Below, in pieces: positions 1 to 5,818 of a DNA stretch of 6,177 bases; within the stretch, counting starts at the first letter, position 1; each line of letters opens with the position of its first letter. Under the pieces are notes generated by a model. That model did no database searches, was not told where the DNA came from, and worked only from the letters and a program-made list of their open reading frames with translations. A program made the translations under genes and the position numbers. Source of the DNA: Clostridiales bacterium UBA7573 (lineage in GTDB: Bacteria > Bacillota > Clostridia > Oscillospirales > CAG-272); NCBI GenBank assembly GCA_002477905.1, contig DLLB01000038.1, positions 1 to 6,177 of the forward strand. Reading direction: 5' to 3'.

Positions 1-45
1 AATACATGCACCGCTTCCTGCTTAGCAGGAAGCGGTGCATGTATT
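1..45 (-). terminator. Perfect 21-bp hairpin after the VOC gene, probable terminator
   Basis: Bases 1-21 and 25-45 are perfect reverse complements around a 3-base loop (tta, 22-24). The hairpin begins within the stop codon of the minus-strand VOC gene (TAA at 47-45), so it is ideally placed to end that transcript. The expected U-tract on the minus strand would lie to the left of base 1 and cannot be seen. Read on the plus strand, the stem is followed by the fairly T-rich tattc, so it could also serve a converging gene outside the window. The long perfect stem is unusual for a simple terminator; a small palindromic repeat element is the alternative. Confidence 0.65.
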
Positions 46-422
46 TATTCGTGAAATTCGATCGGTAAGCCGTCCGGATCTTTGATAAAGGTCAGGAGCT
101 TTCCGGTAAAAGGATTCGGACGGATGGGTTCCGCCGGATAGCCCATCGCTTCGATTTTGGCGACGGTTTGCCGGATATCCTCTACATGAAGCGCAAGATG
201 CCGCAACCCGTAGGCTTCCGGCTCTGTCGGACGAGCAGGTCTGCCGGCTTCGATAAACAGTTCAATGGTAAAGCCGTACCCCTCCAGCATCAGAATTTCA
301 TCTTTTCGTTCCGGTCGGTTATAGTCCTGCGCAATGGTGAAGCCCAATGCGTTGCAGTAAAAATCCAGTGCCGCTTTTCGGTCTGTGCAGAGAATGGCGA
401 TATGGTGAAGTCCTGTAATCAT
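45..422 (-). CDS. VOC-family metalloenzyme, glyoxalase I-like (YaeR/GloA2 type)
   Basis: This 125-residue protein is a complete single vicinal-oxygen-chelate (VOC) protein of the glyoxalase/bleomycin-resistance superfamily. Two beta-alpha-beta-beta-beta modules are visible: residues 1-58 (GLHHIAILCTD at the start, TIELF at the end) and residues 70-125 (GLRHLALHVEDI, then DPDGLPIEFHE). The four expected metal ligands are all present: H7, E54, H75 and E122. The motif order and length closely resemble E. coli YaeR from memory. Such proteins act in the cytoplasm on small electrophiles, but the substrate cannot be read here; lactoylglutathione lyase activity would be over-annotation, since many clostridia lack glutathione. 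The start is supported by GGAGG at 435-431, 8 bases upstream of ATG, and by a promoter at 515-487. It diverges from the MATE gene and ends at a hairpin, so it is probably monocistronic. Confidence 0.9.
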   Translation of the reverse strand: MITGLHHIAILCTDRKAALDFYCNALGFTIAQDYNRPERKDEILMLEGYGFTIELFIEAGRPARPTEPEAYGLRHLALHVEDIRQTVAKIEAMGYPAEPIRPNPFTGKLLTFIKDPDGLPIEFHE

Positions 423-486
423 GTTTCATTCCTCCGGATTGGTTTTGAATATAGAATATACAAGAAAAACTTTGCAAGACAAATGC

Positions 487-515
487 AGTATAGCACATTT
501 TGCGGAAAATCGCAA
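487..515 (-). promoter_or_regulatory. SigA-type promoter for the VOC gene
   Basis: Read on the minus strand, TTGCGA (515-510) is separated by 17 bases from TATACT (492-487), with a TG one base before the -10 (extended -10, TGCTATACT). Transcription would start near base 480, giving a leader of about 57 bases before the VOC start codon. No longer consensus alternative is visible between this site and the gene, although a weaker TTGCAA/TATATT pair lies closer to the start. Confidence 0.65.
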
Positions 516-554
516 GGCTTATTTTTGATTTTGCGTGCGTATTTGCAGACCTAC

Positions 555-583
555 TTGACAAAATTCGCGGTACATGCTATAAT
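555..583 (+). promoter_or_regulatory. Perfect-consensus SigA promoter for the MATE gene
   Basis: TTGACA (555-560), a 17-base spacer and TATAAT (578-583) match the housekeeping consensus exactly, and TGC just before the -10 adds an extended -10 element. The predicted start is near base 590, leaving a leader of about 48 bases. This position rules out the longer in-frame MATE start at base 500, which lies upstream of the promoter. Confidence 0.88.
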
Positions 584-637
584 CGCAGTTGCCAAAAAGG
601 GAACGATCCGTTTGTGCAGAGAAGAAGGGAACATTCC

Positions 638-1978
638 ATGGAGCAAACCAAACAAGATTTTTTCGGTACCGAATCCATCGGTAGGATCCTGTGGAAAATT
701 GCACCGCCGGTTATGCTGGGGCAGCTGATTCTGGCGTTGTATAATATTGTAGACAGTTTCTTTTTAGGCAGATATGCCGATGACGCGCTGACTGCCGTGA
801 CGGTGATTTATCCGCTTCAGAATATCATAGTTTCGCTTGCCGTCGGGACGGGCGTCGGCGTCAATACCTATATGGCACGCAAATATGCCCGCGGCGAAAC
901 CGAAAAAGCAAAAGAAGCCGCCGGAACCGGCATGTTGCTCGCGATACTTTCGTATGGGATCTTTGCGGGAGTGTCTACGTTCCTTTTGCGCCCGTATGTG
1001 ATGTTGTCCGCAAAAGAACCGGGTGCGGTAGCCGATGCGATCACCTATGGCAGGATCGTCTGTATCGGAAGTCTGTTCACGTTCTTGGAGGGCATTTTCA
1101 CAAAAGTGCATCAGGCAGGCGGACAGATGCGCCTGCCAATGGTCGCACAGGTTGCCGGTGCTTTGACCAACGTGATTTTTGATCCGCTTCTGATTTTCGG
1201 GATCGGTCCTTTTCCGGAGCTTGGCATTGCCGGCGCCGCTTATGCAACGGTCGCAGGGCAGTTTATGTCCGCATTGATTACGGGATTTGGCGGGATGCAT
1301 AGAATTCCGCGGTTGCATAAACTCCGTCACAATATCGGGCGGATCTATTTTTACGGCTATTCGTCCATTCTGATGCAGGCATTGTATTCGGTGTATATTG
1401 TGGTGCTCAACGCCATATTAGCCGGGTTTTCCGATGCGGCGGTCACGGTGCTCGGATTGTATTATAAGGCGCAGAGCTTCTTTTTTATCCCACTTATCGG
1501 TTTGCAGACCTGCATTGTTCCGGTAATCAGTTTCAACTATGCGCGGGCAAATTACGGAAGATGCAGGGAGACTATGCGCAAATCGCTTTTCGTTACGGTT
1601 TTGTGTATGAGTGTCGGGATTCTGTGTTTTCTTGTTTTTCCCGAAGCATTGATGCGACTGTTTTCCAAATCCGAACAGGTATTGCAGATCGGAAAAGTCG
1701 CGTTTCCCATCATCGGATGCAGCTTCATCAGCGCGTCGTTTTCCCTGATGTTGCCGGTCTTTTTTCAGGCGATCGGGCGCGGCGGCTCCAGTACGCTCAT
1801 CATTCTGACGCGGCAGATTTTTGTGATGATTCCGGTTTTTTATGCGTTTTCCAGAATCGGACTGAATGCCACTTGGTTTGCGTTTCCCATTGCGGAAACC
1901 GCAGCGGGCGGCTTGGGATTGCTCCTTTATTTTCATCAGATCCATAAATGGAAAATGCAATCGTCCCCCCAGATCTGA
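638..1978 (+). CDS. MATE-family multidrug/cation antiporter
   Basis: The 446-residue product is a polytopic inner-membrane protein of normal length for the MATE (NorM/DinF-like) family, expected to export cationic drugs or metabolites in exchange for Na+ or H+. The N-terminal half has the family signature: a helix with PPVMLGQLILALYNIVDSFF (about 23-42), then ALTAVTVIYPL (50-60) and GTGVGVNTYMARKYARGE (70-87). The second half repeats the fold: a long helix from about 242, QSFFFIPLIGLQ (279-290), and a PVFFQAIGRGG segment (373-383) typical of the C-terminal lobe. About 12 membrane helices are expected. The ATG at 638 is chosen because AAGGGA (625-630) sits 7 bases upstream and the promoter at 555-583 lies inside the longer reading frame. 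The gene diverges from the VOC gene and converges with the flavin reductase gene. The transported substrate cannot be predicted. Confidence 0.93.
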   Translation: MEQTKQDFFGTESIGRILWKIAPPVMLGQLILALYNIVDSFFLGRYADDALTAVTVIYPLQNIIVSLAVGTGVGVNTYMARKYARGETEKAKEAAGTGMLLAILSYGIFAGVSTFLLRPYVMLSAKEPGAVADAITYGRIVCIGSLFTFLEGIFTKVHQAGGQMRLPMVAQVAGALTNVIFDPLLIFGIGPFPELGIAGAAYATVAGQFMSALITGFGGMHRIPRLHKLRHNIGRIYFYGYSSILMQALYSVYIVVLNAILAGFSDAAVTVLGLYYKAQSFFFIPLIGLQTCIVPVISFNYARANYGRCRETMRKSLFVTVLCMSVGILCFLVFPEALMRLFSKSEQVLQIGKVAFPIIGCSFISASFSLMLPVFFQAIGRGGSSTLIILTRQIFVMIPVFYAFSRIGLNATWFAFPIAETAAGGLGLLLYFHQIHKWKMQSSPQI

Positions 1979-1990
1979 TCGGATCCGTTG

Positions 1991-2641
1991 TCAGGATTTG
2001 CTTTGGACTTTCTTCGGTTTTGACCGTCGTTTTCCGGACGGTTTGCCTTTGGCGGCGGAGAAGCCGAATGTGCCGAGTTGCTTCCCCAGCGCAAAGTATT
2101 CGCCGTGCGCATAGGCGGCAAGATTGGCGCGGGAGAGATTCAATTTCCCAAGATCGTCCAGTAGTGCGGGATCTGCGTTGACTGCCACAATCTCGGCAAG
2201 AAACAGATCGTGCGTGCCGAGCGGGAGGATCTGTTTGACTTTACATTCCAAAGAAAGCGGTGCTTGCGCGATCAAGGGGCATGAGATCGCCTGTGCCGCT
2301 TCTTTGTCAAAATGGCATTTTTCGAATTTATCTATCTTTGCACCGGTGTACATGCCGCAGAAATCCGCTTCCCGTACCAAATGAGCAGGCGTCAGATGAA
2401 TGGCAAATTCTTTGTATTTCTGTAAATAAGCATAGGAATGGCGCGAGGGACGCACGGAAATGTAGGTCATTGGCGGGTGCGTACAGACGATCCCCGTCCA
2501 ACCGACGGTCAGAATATTGGCGTCCTCCATGGTTCCGACCGTGACCATGACCGGTGGAACGGGGGCAAGCAGTACACTGCCTTTCCAGTGTACTTTTTCT
2601 TTGGGCGGTTTGGGGCTTGGCAGATAACGTGGTTCTTTCAT
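1991..2641 (-). CDS. Flavin reductase-like FMN-binding protein with basic C-terminal tail
   Basis: The 216-residue product belongs to the flavin reductase-like (DIM6/NTAB) family, whose split-barrel fold binds FMN and often serves as a partner in flavin or oxygen-related redox reactions. Recognisable segments are NILTVGWTGIVCTHPP (42-57), the FMN-phosphate region SVRPSRHSYAYL (62-73), FAIHL (79-83), ADFCGMYTG followed by DKFEKC (92-109), GTHDLFLAEIVAV (142-154) and the terminal YFALGKQLGTFGFS (182-195). After the domain comes a tail, residues 198-216, with nine Lys/Arg and no acidic residue. GGAGG at 2652-2648 is 6 bases before ATG, and a strong promoter precedes it. The gene appears monocistronic and converges with the MATE gene 12 bases away. 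No partner oxygenase, rubredoxin or rubrerythrin gene is nearby, so the physiological acceptor is unknown. Confidence 0.88.
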   Translation of the reverse strand: MKEPRYLPSPKPPKEKVHWKGSVLLAPVPPVMVTVGTMEDANILTVGWTGIVCTHPPMTYISVRPSRHSYAYLQKYKEFAIHLTPAHLVREADFCGMYTGAKIDKFEKCHFDKEAAQAISCPLIAQAPLSLECKVKQILPLGTHDLFLAEIVAVNADPALLDDLGKLNLSRANLAAYAHGEYFALGKQLGTFGFSAAKGKPSGKRRSKPKKVQSKS

Positions 2642-2670
2642 CGGGTTCCTCCAAAGGAAAGGTTGCTCTT

Positions 2671-2699
2671 ATCATACCGTTTTTTGCATCTCTTGTCAA
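2671..2699 (-). promoter_or_regulatory. SigA-type promoter for the flavin reductase gene
   Basis: On the minus strand a perfect TTGACA (2699-2694) and TATGAT (2676-2671) are separated by exactly 17 bases. Initiation would be near base 2664, giving a short leader of about 22 bases that still contains the GGAGG ribosome binding site at 2652-2648. Confidence 0.82.
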
Positions 2700-2726
2700 G
2701 ACATTGTGTGAATTTTCCGATTTTCC

Positions 2727-2755
2727 TTTACAAAATCCGTATGCTGTGTTACAAT
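2727..2755 (+). promoter_or_regulatory. gpsA: SigA-type promoter for gpsA
   Basis: TTTACA (2727-2732), a 17-base spacer and TACAAT (2750-2755) form a good housekeeping promoter, with TGT before the -10 giving an extended -10. The start is predicted near 2762, about 57 bases before the gpsA ATG. Its -35 is only 27 bases from the -35 of the oppositely oriented flavin reductase promoter. Confidence 0.78.
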
Positions 2756-2770
2756 AAAGAAAAACAAAAG

Positions 2771-2795
2771 CATTTTGCCCCTTTTGTGCAAAATG
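2771..2795 (+). other. Small hairpin in the gpsA leader
   Basis: Cattttgc (2771-2778) and gcaaaatg (2788-2795) form a perfect 8-bp stem with a 9-base loop. It lies between the predicted transcription start and the ribosome binding site (GGAG, 2808-2811) without covering the latter. The stem is A/T-rich and would be weak as RNA, so it may equally be an operator-like palindrome or chance. Confidence 0.35.
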
Positions 2796-2818
2796 CAAAA
2801 GATAGGCGGAGAAGAAAT

Positions 2819-3808
2819 ATGAGAACAGCGGTTTTAGGAAGCGGAAGCTGGGGAACGGCACTGGCACAAGTGCTTTGCGATAATCAACACACCGTGCGGG
2901 TGTGGGGGATTAAGGAAACGGAAGTGACGGAGATCAATACCCTTCACACCAATAGCGCCTACTTCGGAAGTACACCCATTGCGGAGGGAGTCGTTGCCAC
3001 GACAGATCTTGCTGCCGCGCTTACGGGAGCCGAAACCGTGGTACTGTGCGTGCCAACCAAAGCCATGGCTTCTGTGGTCAAACAGGCAACGCCGTATTTG
3101 GAGCCGGACGCGCTGTTGGTCAATGCCGCCAAAGGATTTGATCCCGCCACCGATCTGCCGATGAGCGAGACGATCCGTCGCACCTGTGCAAATGCACATC
3201 CGGTCGTGTCTATTGTCGGACCGAGCCACGCAGAGGAAGTGATTTTGCGGAAACTGACTTCCATTTGCGCGGTCAGTCCTGACGAGACAGTGGCAAAACA
3301 GGTACAGGAGTTATTTTCCAACTCTTATCTGCGTCTGTACGGAATGACGGATGAAGTGGGAGCAGAATGCGGCGCGGCAGTGAAAAATGTGATCGCACTG
3401 GCGTCCGGTATGTTGACGGGACTTGGCTATGGAGACAATGCCAAAGCCGCGTTGATTACCCGCGGCATGCAGGAAATTCTGCGGTATGGGTTGTCGCTTG
3501 GTGCAAAAAAAGATACGTTCTTCGGACTGACCGGCGTCGGGGATTTGATTGTGACCTGTTTCAGTCCGCATTCCCGCAATTATCAGGCGGGGCTTGCCAT
3601 CGGGCAGGCAGACGATGCCGGCGCTTTTCTTGCGACAAATCAAAAAACCGTCGAGGGAATTTACAGTTGTAAAGTGATTGCCAAGGAAGCCGAGAAGCGC
3701 GGAATTGAAATGCCGATTGTTTCGGAGGTCTATCGGGTGCTGTTTGAACAGGAGAAGCCGTCGGTTGCCGTCCGGACCTTGATGAATCGTCCGCTGAAAG
3801 CGGAATAA
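2819..3808 (+). CDS. gpsA: NAD(P)H-dependent glycerol-3-phosphate dehydrogenase GpsA
   Basis: GpsA reduces dihydroxyacetone phosphate to sn-glycerol 3-phosphate in the cytoplasm, the first committed step towards phospholipid synthesis. The 329-residue length is typical. The N-terminal Rossmann fold carries the nucleotide-binding motif GSGSWG (7-12). Further family signatures are VLCVPTKAM (75-83), NAAKG (102-106), GPSHAEEV (134-141), the catalytic lysine K189 in GAAVKNVIALASG (185-197), and GLTGVGDLIVTC followed by SRNYQAG (236-258). The start at 2819 is chosen because GGAG (2808-2811) is 7 bases upstream, the Rossmann motif begins immediately, and the promoter at 2727-2755 lies inside the longer reading frame. 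In many Firmicutes gpsA lies beside plsY, der or spoIVA from what I know of the group; here it stands alone with its own promoter and terminators. It should be constitutively expressed and is likely essential. Confidence 0.97.
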   Translation: MRTAVLGSGSWGTALAQVLCDNQHTVRVWGIKETEVTEINTLHTNSAYFGSTPIAEGVVATTDLAAALTGAETVVLCVPTKAMASVVKQATPYLEPDALLVNAAKGFDPATDLPMSETIRRTCANAHPVVSIVGPSHAEEVILRKLTSICAVSPDETVAKQVQELFSNSYLRLYGMTDEVGAECGAAVKNVIALASGMLTGLGYGDNAKAALITRGMQEILRYGLSLGAKKDTFFGLTGVGDLIVTCFSPHSRNYQAGLAIGQADDAGAFLATNQKTVEGIYSCKVIAKEAEKRGIEMPIVSEVYRVLFEQEKPSVAVRTLMNRPLKAE

Positions 3809-3821
3809 CAAAAAATAGGCA

Positions 3822-3861
3822 AACGCGGTACAGAATTTCTGTGCCGCGTTGTTCTGATTTT
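3822..3861 (+). terminator. Probable intrinsic terminator of gpsA
   Basis: Bases 3822-3834 pair with 3838-3850 (13 bp with one G-U wobble, loop of 3 bases), beginning 14 bases after the gpsA stop. The following gttctgatttt is only partly T-rich, so termination may be incomplete and rely on the second hairpin further on. Confidence 0.65.
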
Positions 3862-3888
3862 GTCAGGAAAAATAGAAAATGCAAAACG

Positions 3889-3924
3889 CAGGAAAAAGCG
3901 GCGGTTTTTCGCCGCTTTTTCCTG
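3889..3924. terminator. Bidirectional intrinsic terminator between gpsA and spoVAC
   Basis: A perfect 15-bp inverted repeat (3889-3903 with 3910-3924) encloses the loop gttttt. Its core GCGGCG/CGCCGC stem is followed by TTTTT on the plus strand (3916-3920), and the matching AAAAA (3893-3897) gives the same arrangement on the minus strand. This is a classic rho-independent terminator working in both directions. It insulates spoVAC from gpsA transcription and implies that the spoVA genes have their own promoter between 3925 and 3998. Confidence 0.85.
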
Positions 3925-3932
3925 TAACTTCC

Positions 3933-3963
3933 GTTTGTTGTTTTGGGTTTTACGGGCATACTT
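3933..3963 (+). promoter_or_regulatory. Possible sporulation (SigG-like) promoter of the spoVA genes
   Basis: CATACTT at 3957-3963 resembles the SigG -10 pattern CATnnTa, and a poor -35 candidate, GTTTG (3933-3937), lies 19 bases upstream where G-x-A-T-R is expected at about 17-18. SpoVA operons are known to be transcribed by SigG in the forespore. Position between a strong terminator and the gene supports a promoter here, but the motif match is partial and no good SigA promoter was found instead. Confidence 0.35.
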
Positions 3964-3981
3964 GCAATAGGAAATTGCAAG
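3961..3981 (+). promoter_or_regulatory. Palindrome CTTGCAAT/ATTGCAAG before spoVAC
   Basis: Cttgcaat (3961-3968) and attgcaag (3974-3981) form a perfect 8-bp inverted repeat with a 5-base spacer. It overlaps the end of the candidate -10 and stops just before the ribosome binding site (AGGAAG, 3984-3989). This position suits either an operator or a leader hairpin; the sequence alone does not choose between them. Confidence 0.4.
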
Positions 3982-3998
3982 AAAGGAAGTTCGGTTTT

Positions 3999-4448
3999 AT
4001 GCAATTTGATAAAAAAACCTATCCTGCTTACGCAGACAAAACCGCAAAGAAATCTCCGATTCTGAAAAACTGTTGCTTTGCATTCCTGGTCGGCGGTGCG
4101 ATCTGCACAGGCGCCGAGGGACTGTCGCATCTCTATCCGTATCTGGGCGCTACCGAAGAACAAACCAAAGTGATGGTCCCTTGTACGTTGATTCTGATTG
4201 CCGCAATCTTGACCGGCGTCGGCATCTTTGATAAAATTGCCAAATTCGCCGGTGCCGGTACGCTTGTTCCGATTACGGGATTTGCCAACGCTGTGGTTGC
4301 CCCTGCAATCGATACCACAGCCGAGGGGCTGATTTTGGGACTGGGCGCCAAGATCTTTACCATTGCCGGTCCGGTCATTCTGTATGGCGCGCTTGCTTCC
4401 AGTGTATACGGGATCATATATTATCTTGTGAAACTGATTCTGGCGTAG
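3999..4448 (+). CDS. spoVAC: Stage V sporulation protein AC (DPA channel membrane subunit)
   Basis: SpoVAC is a forespore inner-membrane protein of the SpoVA complex, which imports dipicolinic acid during sporulation and releases it at germination; the Bacillus protein has been described as a mechanosensitive-channel-like component. The product has 149 residues, the usual size. A soluble N-terminus (1-20, KKTYPAYADK) is followed by hydrophobic segments at about 23-39, 58-76, 84-103 and 113-147. Conserved-looking features are GGAICTGAEGL (32-42) and the FAGAGTLVPITGFANAV block (83-99), which recurs in SpoVAE. The ATG at 3999 is chosen because AGGAAG (3984-3989) precedes it by 9 bases and the protein then aligns with SpoVAC; the longer frame from 3879 would read through the terminator hairpin. 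It is the first of three tightly linked genes. Confidence 0.95.
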   Translation: MQFDKKTYPAYADKTAKKSPILKNCCFAFLVGGAICTGAEGLSHLYPYLGATEEQTKVMVPCTLILIAAILTGVGIFDKIAKFAGAGTLVPITGFANAVVAPAIDTTAEGLILGLGAKIFTIAGPVILYGALASSVYGIIYYLVKLILA

Positions 4449-4452
4449 GAGG
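4447..4452 (+). promoter_or_regulatory. Strong ribosome binding site of spoVAD overlapping the spoVAC stop
   Basis: AGGAGG occupies 4447-4452, sharing its first two bases with the TAG stop of spoVAC (4446-4448), and lies 5 bases before the spoVAD ATG. The arrangement suggests translational coupling of the two genes. Confidence 0.85.
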
Positions 4453-4457
4453 CAGGT

Positions 4458-5468
4458 ATGCAACACGGAATTTATTATTTTCAGGATCCGCCGGCGTTTC
4501 TTGCGACCGGCTCGGTGGTTGGAAAAAAAGAACACGCGGGACCACTTGGAAAATATTTTGACTATCACGATGATTCCGATGCATTCGGACAGGACACATG
4601 GGAAAAATCCGAGGGAGAAATGCAGCGGCTTGCGTTGAATTTTGCCCTGTCCAAAGCCAAAATCCTGCATACGGATGTGGACGCGTTGTTCGCGGGTGAT
4701 TTAATGAATCAATGTGTCGGTTCTTCTTATGGGCTTTTGGACTTTGATATTCCGTTTTTTGGATTGTACGGCGCATGTTCCACCTCGGTGGAATCCATCG
4801 GACTGGCGGCGCTCGGCGTGGGAAACGGGATCTTTGGAATGGCGGCGGCAGTGACCTCCTCTCATAACTGTTCCGCAGAGCGGCAATTCCGGTATCCGTT
4901 GGAATACGGCGGGCAGAGAAGTCCGACCGCGCAGTGGACCGTGACGGGCGCGGGGGCGTTTTTACTTGGGCACGCGGACAGCGGACCGTATGTTACCGAA
5001 TTTCTACCCGGTAGAACGTTGGATGCCGGGGTGAAGGATTTGACCAACATGGGAGCGGCAATGGCACCGGCAGTGATCGACACCCTGACGCGCTATTTTG
5101 CCGAAAGCAAATGTGCGCCGGATCAGTTTGACCTGATTCTGACGGGGGATCTCGGCGAAGAAGGGCATCGGATTGTGACGGAGCTGATGGCAAAAAACCA
5201 AACGCCGCTCGGACAGAATTATACGGATTGCGGGCTTTTGATTTACGACCGCACCCGGCAGGATATGCACGCGGGCGGCTCCGGCTGCGGATGCTGTGCC
5301 AGTGTACTTGCCGGTTATTTGACGGAACAGTTCCACGCGGGAAAATTGCGGGACATTTTGGTGATCGCGACCGGCGCGTTGATGAGTCCGGCAAGTGTAC
5401 AACAGGGATGCAGTATTCCGGCAATCGCGCATTTGATCCGGATACGGAAGGAGAAGGGAACGGCATGA
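4458..5468 (+). CDS. spoVAD: Stage V sporulation protein AD (DPA-binding, thiolase fold)
   Basis: SpoVAD is a peripheral protein of the spore inner membrane with a thiolase-like fold; the B. subtilis protein binds dipicolinic acid and is needed for its uptake. The 336 residues match the family length. Conserved blocks as I recall them from B. subtilis SpoVAD are GPLGKYFD (28-35), AGDLMNQ (79-85), FGLYGACSTSVES (101-113) with the thiolase-site cysteine C107, TSSHNCSAERQFRYPLEYGG (133-152), MGAAMAPA (198-205), LILTGDLG (226-233), AGGSGCGCCASV (272-283), ATGALMSP (304-311) and SIPAIAH (319-325). The gene starts 9 bases after spoVAC and its TGA overlaps the ATG of spoVAE by 4 bases, so it sits in the middle of a translationally coupled operon. 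Catalytic thiolase activity is not expected despite the fold. Confidence 0.97.
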   Translation: MQHGIYYFQDPPAFLATGSVVGKKEHAGPLGKYFDYHDDSDAFGQDTWEKSEGEMQRLALNFALSKAKILHTDVDALFAGDLMNQCVGSSYGLLDFDIPFFGLYGACSTSVESIGLAALGVGNGIFGMAAAVTSSHNCSAERQFRYPLEYGGQRSPTAQWTVTGAGAFLLGHADSGPYVTEFLPGRTLDAGVKDLTNMGAAMAPAVIDTLTRYFAESKCAPDQFDLILTGDLGEEGHRIVTELMAKNQTPLGQNYTDCGLLIYDRTRQDMHAGGSGCGCCASVLAGYLTEQFHAGKLRDILVIATGALMSPASVQQGCSIPAIAHLIRIRKEKGTA

Positions 5469-5818
5469 ACTATTTGTGGGCGTTTTTGGTGGGCGGTCTG
5501 TTTTGTGTGATCGCACAGATTTTAATTGATAAGACCAAGCTCACGCCGGCACGGATTCTGGTGGTCTATGTGGTGTCGGGTGTTGTGCTGACGGTGGTGG
5601 GATTGTATCAGCCGCTTACGGAGTTTGCCGGATGCGGCGCAACCACACCTTTGACCGGATTCGGATATTGCCTTGCAAACGGCGTGAAAAAAGCCGTGGA
5701 TGAATACGGCGCGATCGGTGCGCTGATGGGGGGACTTACCGCAACTGCCGGCGGGATTACAGCGGCGTTGGTATTCGGGTATCTGGTCGCTTTGTTTTTC
5801 AAAGGGAAACCGAAATAA
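5465..5818 (+). CDS. spoVAE: Stage V sporulation protein AE (SpoVAEb-type membrane subunit)
   Basis: This 117-residue integral membrane protein corresponds to SpoVAEb of Bacillus, a component of the SpoVA DPA channel. Hydrophobic segments lie at about 3-20, 29-47 and 83-112; the block FAGCGATTPLTGFGYCLANGV (54-74, written in two parts in the family as FAGxGxxxPxTGF plus a variable stretch) is shared with SpoVAC, in keeping with both belonging to one Pfam family. The ATG at 5465 overlaps the spoVAD TGA (ATGA) and is preceded by the purine-rich AGAAGGGA (5452-5459), 5 bases away; the upstream in-frame Met at 5228 would overlap most of the end of spoVAD and is rejected. It is the last gene of the operon; the polypeptide ends in FFKGKPK. 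No spoVAEa or spoVAF gene follows, since the next gene is on the other strand. Confidence 0.95.
   Translation: MNYLWAFLVGGLFCVIAQILIDKTKLTPARILVVYVVSGVVLTVVGLYQPLTEFAGCGATTPLTGFGYCLANGVKKAVDEYGAIGALMGGLTATAGGITAALVFGYLVALFFKGKPK

Noticed and set aside
500..637. Longer N-terminal extension of the MATE reading frame, starting at base 500
   Set aside because: It contains the consensus promoter 555-583, lacks a ribosome binding site, and the extension is not membrane-protein-like; ATG 638 has a good site 7 bases upstream.
168..728. 186-codon plus-strand frame over the VOC gene and promoter region
   Set aside because: It is antisense to a well-recognised VOC gene, spans both promoters and overlaps the MATE start; no ribosome binding site or family resemblance.
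1970..1987. Adjacent 8-bp palindromes CAGATCTG and CGGATCCG resembling a cloning junction or an operator
   Set aside because: They are short, include the MATE stop codon, and flanking sequence is continuous native coding DNA; best explained by chance.
2438..2818. 127-codon upstream extension of the gpsA frame
   Set aside because: It overlaps the flavin reductase gene on the other strand and both divergent promoters; the Rossmann motif starts right after ATG 2819.
2771..2818. Riboswitch in the gpsA leader
   Set aside because: The leader is under 60 bases with only one weak 8-bp stem, too small for a known riboswitch class, and the ribosome binding site is free.
3561..4670. 369-codon minus-strand open frame across gpsA end, intergenic hairpins and spoVAC
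   Set aside because: Low-complexity, basic, Asn/Gln/Arg-rich translation typical of an antisense shadow; it crosses a strong terminator and opposes well-recognised genes.
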